Shown here one piece after another: positions 56,966-64,000 of a stretch of DNA of 64,000 bases (position 1 is the stretch's first letter; the number at the start of each line of letters is the position of its first letter). Below the pieces are notes generated by a model. It was not told the DNA's origin. It worked only from the letters and a program-made list of their open reading frames with translations, and ran no database searches. Position numbers and translations under genes: made by a program. Origin of the DNA: Ponticaulis profundi. GTDB lineage: Bacteria > Pseudomonadota > Alphaproteobacteria > Caulobacterales > Hyphomonadaceae. The stretch spans positions 1-64,000 of the forward strand of contig NZ_JBHSSW010000008.1 in NCBI RefSeq assembly GCF_042659465.1. Direction: 5' to 3'.

Positions 56966-57568
56966 TCAAGGCCTGAAATCTTTTTTCTCGGCCTGCGGCT
57001 CGTAGCTCATTAAAAACTCGAACGGATAAACAACATTGGGCATGCGCACTGGCTTCCCATTCTTCATGCGCGGCTCAAACTGGAGTGAATAGACGGCGTT
57101 CTCGGCTGACCGGACAAATCCCTCATGCGTGCAATCCGCCTTCGCACCGGGTTCAACAACCCCCTGCGCATCGACAGAGAATCTAACCTCGCACTTTCCT
57201 TCTACCCCTTTCTGGGCCAGCTCTTTTGGGTAAACCGCTTGTTTTGGGTAATTCAGCGGTTGCACATACTGCCCCTCAGCCACACTCGTTCCTGGTAGCA
57301 AGACTGATGCTGTCAGCCCTGCCAAAACGGCCAGTGAGCTCCCTATGCCTGTTTTCACCGGATTTCTGATAAGTTTCATCGCAACATCCTTTGCAAGATT
57401 TTTAAGTTTCATGCTGCGGGAACGACGAAGATAAGCATCAATGAACTCTCTGAGGACTTCACTGGCAGTCACACCATTCTCTTCACAAGCCTTCATAAAG
57501 CTCGACTTTTTTGAGTGCGTGAGCCGAATTTCCAGCTGAGTTGATTTCTTTTCAGGATAGTTTGGCAT
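56966..57568 (-). CDS. Ribbon-helix-helix / TonB C-terminal domain membrane protein
   Basis: Residues about 5-50 look like a ribbon-helix-helix domain (QLEIRLTHSKKSSFMKACEENGVTASEVLREFIDAYLRRSR). A membrane segment lies near 72-95, and residues about 110-195 match the TonB C-terminal domain (GVEGKCEVRFSVDAQGVVEPGAKADC, then SLQFEPRMKNGKPVRMPNV). The topology would place the DNA-binding part in the cytoplasm and the TonB-like part in the periplasm. The Pro-rich arm of true TonB is absent. A transmembrane regulator is possible. Confidence 0.75.
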   Translation of the reverse strand: MPNYPEKKSTQLEIRLTHSKKSSFMKACEENGVTASEVLREFIDAYLRRSRSMKLKNLAKDVAMKLIRNPVKTGIGSSLAVLAGLTASVLLPGTSVAEGQYVQPLNYPKQAVYPKELAQKGVEGKCEVRFSVDAQGVVEPGAKADCTHEGFVRSAENAVYSLQFEPRMKNGKPVRMPNVVYPFEFLMSYEPQAEKKDFRP

Positions 57569-57903
57569 CAGCTTTCATCCTTTCTCGGCAGCATGGCAAA
57601 GTCTGTCGTTTAGATACGGGATTGAAAGCGAAACCGCGCCGAGACGCCAGAACTTTCGTGTCCAGACGTTGTTTTTTAAAGATTATTTGAAAATATCCGC
57701 TAGGAATTGCGCTTGTTTTTCGCGAAATGAAATGGAGCGGCGTTCACAACCGGAAGCCATCTGAATACAGATCACTAACATTCTACGGCAGACCTGCCGC
57801 CGGGCTTTAGCCCGCCTGCCGGAGCCGCTGCGCGGCGTGAGGCAAAAATCAAATACAATTTGCGTGGAAAATTGATCCTCTGGATCAATTCTACCGTCGC
57901 AAA
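57569..57903. other. 335-bp gap between the TonB-domain gene and tRNA-Tyr
   Basis: The gap holds the promoter region of the minus-strand TonB-domain gene at its left, GC-rich inverted repeats near 57790-57840 (GGGC-TTTA-GCCC and CCGC/GCGG) and the tRNA-Tyr terminator at its right. No gene is seen. Confidence 0.5.
57868..57889 (-). terminator. Intrinsic terminator of tRNA-Tyr
   Basis: On the minus strand ATTGATCC and GGATCAAT form a perfect 8-bp stem with a 3-nt loop, followed by TTT. It lies 15 bp after the tRNA-Tyr 3' end. Confidence 0.75.
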
Positions 57904-57988
57904 TGGTGGAGGGGGCTGGATTCGAACCAGCGTACGCTATGCGGGCAGATTTACAGTCTGCTGCCTTTAACCACTCGGCCACCCCTCC
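57904..57988 (-). tRNA. tRNA-Tyr (anticodon GTA)
   Basis: The minus strand gives an 85-nt class II tRNA: acceptor GGAGGGG paired to CCCCTCC, anticodon loop CTGTAAA with GTA, a long variable arm, T-loop GGTTCGAATCC and an encoded CCA at 57904-57906. Confidence 0.96.
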
Positions 57989-58021
57989 GCCTCAAAACCA
58001 ATTGTCAGTTTGACGACGGTA

Positions 58022-58852
58022 ATGTCCCGGTCCAATAAGACGAAAATTCATTCGGCCAATCAACTCGGAAGCGGTCTTATAGTGACGAAGAATAGCGGAC
58101 GCAACCGTCCATTTCACAAGAATGCAAAAAAGTCTGACCGGAATATGCCATCAGACGAAATCTGGCTCTGGGGAACCCACGCTGTTTCCGCTGCCCTGGC
58201 GAACAAGCGCCGAAAATTCCTGCGCCTGGTTGCAACGCGCAACGCAATGACGCGTCTGCCAGACATTTCTTCCCGTCAGATCACTGTCGAAGAGATGTCC
58301 CCGAAAGATATCGACCATCTTCTGCCGCGCGATTCGGTTCATCAGGGAATCGCGGCGCTCGTCGCCCCCCTGCCCGATCTGACCATCGACGATATATTGG
58401 ACGAAAATCGTATCGTTGTCTTCGACCAGCTGACGGATCCCCATAATATCGGCGCGATTTTCCGCTCCGCCTCTGCATTCGGGTTCAGCGCCGCTGTCCT
58501 GCAGACGCGGAACGTACCACCCCTCACGGGTATTGCGCTCAAAACTGCGGCCGGAGCGATTGAAACCGTACGGGAAGTCCGTGTCGTCAATATTTCCCGC
58601 GCGATTGAAGCCCTGAACGAGGCGGGCTTTCATACTGTTGGGCTGGATGGTGCCGGCGACATGCTTCTGGCGGAAGCAGTCTCGGGCTGTGAAAAGCTTG
58701 CGATTGTCATCGGCGCAGAAGGCTCTGGCCTTCGTCAGGGGGTAGCGAATGCCTGCGCCTGTATCGCCAAGATCCCGATCACAAGTGACATGGAAAGCCT
58801 GAACGCGTCCAACGCTGCGGCCATCGCCTTCTATGAGTCCTCTCGAAAGTGA
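58022..58852 (+). CDS. rlmB: 23S rRNA Gm2251 2'-O-methyltransferase family protein (RlmB/TrmH)
   Basis: The 276-residue SPOUT-class protein has the substrate-binding part (LWGTHAVSAALANKRRKFLRLVATRNA) and the knotted domain motifs VFDQLTDPHNIGAIFRSASAFG, IVIGAEGSGLR and IPITSDMESLNASNAAAI. RlmB modifies 23S rRNA. A basic N-terminal extension of about 35 residues precedes the usual start. The ATG at 58022 is chosen. Confidence 0.92.
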   Translation: MSRSNKTKIHSANQLGSGLIVTKNSGRNRPFHKNAKKSDRNMPSDEIWLWGTHAVSAALANKRRKFLRLVATRNAMTRLPDISSRQITVEEMSPKDIDHLLPRDSVHQGIAALVAPLPDLTIDDILDENRIVVFDQLTDPHNIGAIFRSASAFGFSAAVLQTRNVPPLTGIALKTAAGAIETVREVRVVNISRAIEALNEAGFHTVGLDGAGDMLLAEAVSGCEKLAIVIGAEGSGLRQGVANACACIAKIPITSDMESLNASNAAAIAFYESSRK

Positions 58853-58875
58853 TAGGTCACTAGCACTTTCTCCCT

Positions 58876-58913
58876 ACGTCAATATTGACGTTCGAGACCC
58901 GCAATGTTGCATA
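58876..58913 (+). promoter_or_regulatory. Promoter of the dehydrogenase gene with palindromic operator
   Basis: ACGTCAATATTGACGT (58876-58891) is a perfect 16-bp palindrome. Its right half supplies the -35 TTGACG (58885-58890); TGCATA follows after 17 bp (58908-58913). A repressor bound here would block the promoter. Confidence 0.6.
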
Positions 58914-58971
58914 GCTGGGTCTATTATAAGAACGACACAATCGGGACGTCATCCACAAGGAAGGAAAATTT

Positions 58972-59889
58972 ATGTCCGAGATTCGATTTGATGGAAAAAC
59001 CGCAATCGTCACGGGCGCCGGCGGTGGTCTTGGCCGTTGCCACGCACTCGAACTTGCGCGCCGCGGTGCCAATGTTGTCGTCAACGACCTCGGCGGTTCG
59101 GTTGACGGTTCCGGTGGCAATTCTGAAGCCGCAGAAAAGGTCGTCGAAGAGATCAAGGCGCTTGGCGGCAAGGCCATCGCTAACGGATCGTCGGTCACGG
59201 ATGACAAGGGCGTCCAGAAGATGATCGACGATACGATGAATGAGTTCGGTCGCATTGACATCATCATCGCCAACGCTGGCATTCTGCGCGACAAGTCCTT
59301 CACAAAAATGGGCATGGATGATTTTGAACTCGTCGTCGACGTTCATCTGATGGGCTCTGTGAAGCCAATCAAGGCGGCTTGGGAAATCATGAAAGAGCAG
59401 CAATACGGCCGCCTGGTCGTCACGACCTCTTCAACCGGCCTGTACGGCAATTTCGGCCAGACCAATTACGGTGCAGCAAAGCTCGGCCTGGTTGGCTTCA
59501 TGAACTCCATCAAGCAGGAAGGTGCGAAGTACAACATCAAATGTAACGCGGTCTGCCCGGTTGCTGCAACGCGCATGACTGAAAGCATCATGCCACCAGC
59601 AATGCTGGAAGCGCTGAAGCCTGAATACGTCACACCAGGCGTGATGAACCTCGTCAAGGAAGACGCACCAACTGGCATGGTTCTCTCCGCAGCTGCTGGT
59701 GCTTTCTCCATGTCTCAGATCCGCGAGACCAAAGGCGCATTCGTGGGTACGGGTGATGCTCTGACCGCCGAAGCCGTTGCTGCGAAATGGGATCAGATCA
59801 CCGATGACTCCACCATGACTCACTTTGAGCAAGGTGGCGGCCACACAGGCAACTTTATCAACCTGATCAAAGAAGCGACAGGCGGCTAA
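58972..59889 (+). CDS. Short-chain dehydrogenase, MFE-2/3-hydroxyacyl-CoA type
   Basis: The 305-residue protein has the SDR Rossmann motif TGAGGGLG, NDLGGSVDGSGG insertion typical of the hydroxyacyl-CoA dehydrogenase part of multifunctional enzyme 2, NNAG-equivalent ANAG, and the Ser-Tyr-Lys set (STGLYGNFGQTNYGAAK). It probably oxidises 3-hydroxyacyl-CoA in fatty-acid breakdown. Ribosome site AAGGAAGG. Confidence 0.85.
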   Translation: MSEIRFDGKTAIVTGAGGGLGRCHALELARRGANVVVNDLGGSVDGSGGNSEAAEKVVEEIKALGGKAIANGSSVTDDKGVQKMIDDTMNEFGRIDIIIANAGILRDKSFTKMGMDDFELVVDVHLMGSVKPIKAAWEIMKEQQYGRLVVTTSSTGLYGNFGQTNYGAAKLGLVGFMNSIKQEGAKYNIKCNAVCPVAATRMTESIMPPAMLEALKPEYVTPGVMNLVKEDAPTGMVLSAAAGAFSMSQIRETKGAFVGTGDALTAEAVAAKWDQITDDSTMTHFEQGGGHTGNFINLIKEATGG

Positions 59890-59910
59890 GGCGCTCGCAA
59901 CAAATGCGAG

Positions 59911-59940
59911 AAAAAGGCGGCTATCAACAGCCGCCTTTTT
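59911..59940. terminator. Bidirectional intrinsic terminator
   Basis: AAAAAGGCGGC (59911-59921) and GCCGCCTTTTT (59930-59940) form an 11-bp stem with an 8-nt loop. A-runs and T-runs flank it, so it serves both the dehydrogenase gene and the convergent PepSY gene. Confidence 0.9.
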
Positions 59941-59951
59941 TGTTTCAACGC

Positions 59952-61472
59952 TTATTCACCAGGCGCGACATTGCGCTGGATCAAAGGTTCAGCCCTCCGA
60001 AATGGAAACGCACGCACTGAGGTGATCAGCAGGACCGCTGTTGCCAGCAGAGCGACATTCAACACTGTCGCGATGACATCATCCGGTATAATCCCCCACA
60101 CCACGACATGAGACACCACAAGCGCAATCAGCAGCACCGACAGACATAACCGCATCAGGCGCGAGATCAGCAGTCCCGAAAGCGTTGTCAGCCCTGGCAA
60201 CACGGAAAGCAGCGTCAAAACAACGTACAGCGCAACGTCCGACGGATGTATGCCGAACAAAAAGAAACCAGCGATTAGCGTATAGATAATTGGCTGGCCC
60301 CAGACGAGGCCATACCAGGCGTTCAGCCAGCGTGGGACAGCGCGGCCCTTGTCATCCCGACGAGCGGCCCAGATCGCAACACCGCTGGAGATGATGGCGG
60401 TCAGACCAAGACCAAGTGCCAAATAGAGCACTTTAACCGGCCAGCCGCCAAACCATCCAAAATGGAGGGGGCCGAGAGCTGCCACCACCTGCGCCCCGAC
60501 CGGACCATCAGCGAATCCACGCACGCCCACAAATTCACCGCGTACATCATAAGTGTATTGCTCCGTTAGAGTCAGATCATCTGGCATGGAAAGAGCGAAC
60601 ATCAGGCTTTGCCCTTCCGTACCAATGCGGCGCAAACCGATCCGCGAGAGCGTTGCATCGGGATGCTCTTCCAGTAGCGCCGTCAAGGCAGGTACGACAG
60701 GCGTTTCCACATCAACCGGTGTGTCATCCGCCATGATTGATGGCCCGGCGACAACGCTGCGCGCACGCTCCATATCTCCATCAAATGCTGCTATGGCGAG
60801 CACGCCCAGAATGAGCGTGGAAAGCCCGAGAAGCGCGCCTGTCAGCGGCACAACCAGATGAAAAGGTAATCCCCAGACACTCAGGCGGTTATGAAAGTCG
60901 GCCTCCTGCGTACGCCGCGAGCCACCACGACGAAAGGAAAACGCGTCACGAAAAATGCGTGGATGTGAGAAAACACCGGACACCACGCTAGCCAGCAAAG
61001 CGACCCCCGACAGTCCGACCAGAAAAAGCCCAATGGTCCGCGGCATATGCAGATAAATATGCAGATGCTCGAGAAAATGCTGCACGCCTTCGCGACGTTC
61101 AGAAACGAGATTTCCATCCGCGTCTGCCAGATAGTGCTTCTCAAACCCCGTTGTGAAGTCGACGAACCGCACATTGATGTAGGGCGTCGCAGGTGTTGGC
61201 GCGCTGACGACCACATAGTCATTCGTGCCATGCTCAGCCGCCACCGCAATGCCGGCATCGACTGCTTTTGCCAGAGTTTCCGGAGTTGCGGACACCATGG
61301 CCGGCGTGTCCGGATTATCCCAACGCACTATCTCGTCGGTCAAAACCAGCAAGGTGCCGGAAATGCAAAGTACGTACATGAGCGCAGCAAAGGCGAGTCC
61401 GAGCGCGGAATGCCCGGCCAACATGGAGCTGACAAACTTCGATGGAATTTTCGGCCAGATGGATTTCGACAT
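59952..61472 (-). CDS. PepSY-associated membrane protein (iron-uptake type)
   Basis: The 506-residue protein has the PepSY_TM pattern: first membrane segment with HSALGLAFAALMYVLCISG, periplasmic domain, then HIYLHMPRTIGLFLVGLSGVALL with conserved His, LHFGWFGGWPVKVLYLALGLGL and two further segments. Such proteins accompany siderophore receptors and may act as inner-membrane ferric reductases. Last gene of a three-gene operon with the receptor at 62045. Confidence 0.88.
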   Translation of the reverse strand: MSKSIWPKIPSKFVSSMLAGHSALGLAFAALMYVLCISGTLLVLTDEIVRWDNPDTPAMVSATPETLAKAVDAGIAVAAEHGTNDYVVVSAPTPATPYINVRFVDFTTGFEKHYLADADGNLVSERREGVQHFLEHLHIYLHMPRTIGLFLVGLSGVALLASVVSGVFSHPRIFRDAFSFRRGGSRRTQEADFHNRLSVWGLPFHLVVPLTGALLGLSTLILGVLAIAAFDGDMERARSVVAGPSIMADDTPVDVETPVVPALTALLEEHPDATLSRIGLRRIGTEGQSLMFALSMPDDLTLTEQYTYDVRGEFVGVRGFADGPVGAQVVAALGPLHFGWFGGWPVKVLYLALGLGLTAIISSGVAIWAARRDDKGRAVPRWLNAWYGLVWGQPIIYTLIAGFFLFGIHPSDVALYVVLTLLSVLPGLTTLSGLLISRLMRLCLSVLLIALVVSHVVVWGIIPDDVIATVLNVALLATAVLLITSVRAFPFRRAEPLIQRNVAPGE

Positions 61473-61480
61473 AGGATTTC

Positions 61481-62032
61481 TCAGACAGGCAAAAAGGCAA
61501 TGGCATAACAGACCGCAGAAACGACGATCAGGACGAGACTGGCGCGGATGATCTTGTCGTCAGCCAGCGTCCAGGCCATGCCAGCCGCCCAGATAACGGG
61601 CACGGCAAGACCGCCAATTGCAACGCGATCAACTTCTTGCAAAGGCAATCGAACGGCTAATGCAACGCCAACACCAATCGCGGCTAGTCCTGAAAGCGGG
61701 CCAGCCAGCAGCGTACGCACCAAGCCGCGCCAGACACGGCTTTTGCGGTCTGACGGATCAATCACGCCAGTCCTGCGTTTTGCCCCCCGCGTCTCACGCC
61801 ATTTTACATTTGTTGCCACAAGGCAGAGCGCCGCCGTACTGACAAAGGCCAGCGCCACCGGAACGCCGACCTCCCCTCCAAGCCAAAGCGAGAAACACAA
61901 AAGAGAGAGCGCCAGAAGGAACCAGCCACCCACCATCCAGAGGGCTTTCATTCCGACATCGCGCTGCCAGGCCCGTCTTAAACTGACGAGCCCAACAAGT
62001 GATGTGGTGATGGCGGTAGTGGCTGCGATCAA
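61481..62032 (-). CDS. Membrane protein of the iron-uptake operon, 183 aa, TTG start
   Basis: About five membrane segments. The only in-frame start is TTG at 62032, eight bases after AGAGGA. It lies between the receptor and the PepSY gene, a usual place for a DUF3325/DUF3649-like small membrane partner; the family is not certain. Confidence 0.7.
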   Translation of the reverse strand: MIAATTAITTSLVGLVSLRRAWQRDVGMKALWMVGGWFLLALSLLCFSLWLGGEVGVPVALAFVSTAALCLVATNVKWRETRGAKRRTGVIDPSDRKSRVWRGLVRTLLAGPLSGLAAIGVGVALAVRLPLQEVDRVAIGGLAVPVIWAAGMAWTLADDKIIRASLVLIVVSAVCYAIAFLPV

Positions 62033-62044
62033 AGAACCATTCCT

Positions 62045-64000
62045 CTAGAAGTCTGCGTCAAGGCGAATAGAGACGACGCGCGGATCCCCGATGCGGGAGA
62101 ACCCGCCAAGGCCATCTCGGTTCTGGAAGGTATAATAGTCTTCGTCAAACAGGTTCCGACCAATCAGCGAGAGGCGAATGTTGTCGCTCACTTTATAGCC
62201 GATCCGGCCATTGACGAGTGTACGTTCGCCATTTTCGTTTTCCGGGCTGTTTTCCTGATCCGAATAGGATGAGCCCTGATAGCTGATATCCAGGCCACCA
62301 AAGACCGGGCCATCACCTTCATAATCAAAGCCGATATTGGCGGTGACCTCAGGCGCAAATGGGAAGTTATTGCCTTCGAAATTGAGGAATTCATCGAATT
62401 CTGTATGCGCATACCCGGCAGCGCCATACACAGAGACGGCTGACGAAACCTGATAGCTGAGGTCCGTCTCAAAGCCGTAAATCGTCGATTCTCCGGCATT
62501 GAGCGTGGTGTAGATGTTCGGCGTCAACGGTGATACCGGCATGGAAACCTGCTGGTCAGTCCAGTCTGCGTAGTAGATATTATTGTTCCAGCGCAGGCGC
62601 CCATCCATAAAGACCGAGCGTGAGGAAGCCTCATAATTCCAGAGATATTCCGGCTCATAATAATTGAGCGAGGCGTCGAGCGCTGAAATCTCTGACCCGC
62701 CCGCGCGATAGGCTTTTTGGACAACGAAAGCGAGCGTGGTTTCAGGCGTTGCCGCCCAGCGCAGGCCAAGCTTTGGCAGGAAGGCGTCGTATTCGGTCTC
62801 GCTGTATTCCTCGATCACACCAGTCTGGGATTCGAGAAGCGCCAGGATTTCCGGAGGCAGAGGCGGCAGAGTACCAAGGATCTGCGTGTCAGCCACGCCA
62901 TCATTCGTCTGCGTTTCATTGTCGTAGCGTACGCCGAACAGGACGGAGAGCGTGTCGCTCAGGTCATATTCGCCATCCAGAAAAAACGCATAGTTTTCTG
63001 CGCCATATTTAATGTAAGCCTCACGCGAGACGAGGTTATCGACCGGAAGCTGCGGATACACAAAAGAGAGCGGCAGAGAATAGCTGTCAGTATAGTCTGT
63101 CGACGCATCCGTGTAATAAGCGCCAAGGACCGCCTGAAGCTTATCGCCCTGATATTTGAGACGTAGCTCTTCAGAAATGGACCGATCTTCACCTACGCGA
63201 TCAAGGCTGGAGATCGGCGCCGGAGTGACGTCATAATCCTCAAGGCGGGTATAATCGGTGGTCTGATAGGCGGTGATGGATTGCAGCTCGACCTGATCAC
63301 TGATCCGCCACGTCGCGTTGATGGATTGCAGGAAAGTTTCCGTTCCTTCGCGGCCCAACACATCATAATTGGCTTCGCGATCAAACGCGCCCACTGCTGG
63401 TACGCCATCTTCACCTGCAAAGTTCTCGGTATAAGACGTTGTGGAGAGAATCGAGATCGCCTCCGTCGGCTCGAAGAGGAGCTTCAGACGCCCCGATGTT
63501 ACTTCTGTCGGATCGGCCGCTTCATCGTGATAAATGTTCTCAATAAAGCCGTCGCTTTCGCGGTACTGGCCCGAAACACGATAGGCAAGCTTGTCTTCAA
63601 TGATTGCGCCTCCGCCAGCTGCCGCCACCTGATAGGTTTCATATTCACCGGCTTCGAGACGCGCCTTGAAATCCGGCTCATATGTCGGGTCCTGTGTGCG
63701 CACATAGATCGCACCAGCCAGCGCATTGCGTCCGAAATTCGTCGACTGCGGACCGCGATAGACCTCAACGCGGTCGAGGTCCCAGGAATCGAGCGGGCCA
63801 AAGAATGTGGTGTAATTGCCGAGCGAGGCATCATCCACATAGACGGTGAGCGTCTGGCCACGACCGGAGCCCCCTACCCCGCGCTGGTCGATGCCACGAA
63901 TGGCAAAACCCAGATCCCCGAAGGACGTGGTGACGTTCGGGATGCGCTCAACAATATCATAGACATCAGAGACTGGCTCGCGCGCAATCTCCTCAGCCGT
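62045..64000 (-). CDS. TonB-dependent receptor, C-terminal part (partial)
   Basis: The frame runs off the right edge without its start. The visible part begins in the plug domain (DVYDIVERIPNVTTSFGDLGFAIRGIDQRG, then LDRVEVYRGPQSTNFGRNALAGAIYVRT) and continues through a 22-strand barrel, ending in an aromatic C-terminus (VVSIRLDADF). It imports a siderophore or other bound substrate with TonB energy. Confidence 0.93.
   Translation of the reverse strand, partial: TAEEIAREPVSDVYDIVERIPNVTTSFGDLGFAIRGIDQRGVGGSGRGQTLTVYVDDASLGNYTTFFGPLDSWDLDRVEVYRGPQSTNFGRNALAGAIYVRTQDPTYEPDFKARLEAGEYETYQVAAAGGGAIIEDKLAYRVSGQYRESDGFIENIYHDEAADPTEVTSGRLKLLFEPTEAISILSTTSYTENFAGEDGVPAVGAFDREANYDVLGREGTETFLQSINATWRISDQVELQSITAYQTTDYTRLEDYDVTPAPISSLDRVGEDRSISEELRLKYQGDKLQAVLGAYYTDASTDYTDSYSLPLSFVYPQLPVDNLVSREAYIKYGAENYAFFLDGEYDLSDTLSVLFGVRYDNETQTNDGVADTQILGTLPPLPPEILALLESQTGVIEEYSETEYDAFLPKLGLRWAATPETTLAFVVQKAYRAGGSEISALDASLNYYEPEYLWNYEASSRSVFMDGRLRWNNNIYYADWTDQQVSMPVSPLTPNIYTTLNAGESTIYGFETDLSYQVSSAVSVYGAAGYAHTEFDEFLNFEGNNFPFAPEVTANIGFDYEGDGPVFGGLDISYQGSSYSDQENSPENENGERTLVNGRIGYKVSDNIRLSLIGRNLFDEDYYTFQNRDGLGGFSRIGDPRVVSIRLDADF

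Noticed and set aside
57683..57982. Minus frame over tRNA-Tyr and its downstream gap
   Set aside because: The sequence MAEWLKAADCKSARIAYAGSN is the usual false translation of a tRNA.
1..64000. CRISPR array or insertion sequence
   Set aside because: No regularly spaced repeat array and no transposase or terminal inverted repeats were seen; the direct repeats found are isolated pairs.

Overview
The window is alphaproteobacterial chromosome carrying one complete-looking siphovirus-type prophage of about 54.5 kb (2395-56898). The host flanks hold the start of tuf, a GIN-domain envelope protein, galU, tRNA-Gly and (right side) a TonB-domain protein, tRNA-Tyr, rlmB, a short-chain dehydrogenase and an iron-uptake-like operon (PepSY protein, small membrane protein, TonB-dependent receptor). 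The closeness of rlmB, tRNA-Tyr, tRNA-Gly and tuf and the protein style suggest a marine alphaproteobacterium of the Hyphomonadaceae/Maricaulales type; this taxonomic guess is inference only.

The prophage sits inside tRNA-Gly(TCC). A 45-bp direct repeat (2395-2439 and 56854-56898) marks attL and attR. The shared block is the 5' half of the tRNA, not the usual 3' half, so the functional tRNA at attL takes its 5' half and its promoter from phage DNA; the native promoter is stranded at attR.

Layout from left to right: (1) a plus-strand operon of small unknown genes led by an HNH endonuclease (2547-5766); (2) the end of the minus-strand late region: two membrane proteins, Rz1/Rz spanins, GH108 endolysin, lectin-like protein, esterase-bearing tail fibre, tail hub and distal tail genes (5763-14773); (3) a 7-kb cargo block (14.8-22.1 kb) with higBA, a P22 immI-like second regulatory module (P22-type antirepressor, Rha/KilAC antirepressor, a headless S24-like protein without catalytic residues, an XRE repressor), four exported proteins (three lipoproteins), small membrane proteins and a retropepsin-like aspartyl protease; (4) tape measure, tail chaperones, tail tube, connectors, a collagen-like protein, portal, HK97-type capsid and protease, terminases, and an HNH gene with a candidate cos site (22.1-37.8 kb); (5) small genes and replication genes: primase, helicase, ParB-like protein, DnaA domain IV protein, DUF1064 nuclease (37.8-46.4 kb); (6) a lambda-like immunity region: cro, cI, a secreted protein overlapping cI, and two nearly matching operator-containing promoters facing away from each other (46.4-48.8 kb); (7) a plus-strand early operon with RecE-like exonuclease, RecT, a PP-loop enzyme, HNH, many small genes and the tyrosine integrase next to attR (48.8-56.8 kb).

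How it works together: CI probably holds the two early promoters (46937-46965 leftward and 48735-48763 rightward). The leftward transcript would make replication and then late proteins; the rightward one recombination functions and integrase. The cargo block has its own repressor and three possible antirepressor-type proteins, so the phage has two separable immunity circuits. Nearly all genes overlap by 1-14 bp, showing compact, translationally coupled operons.
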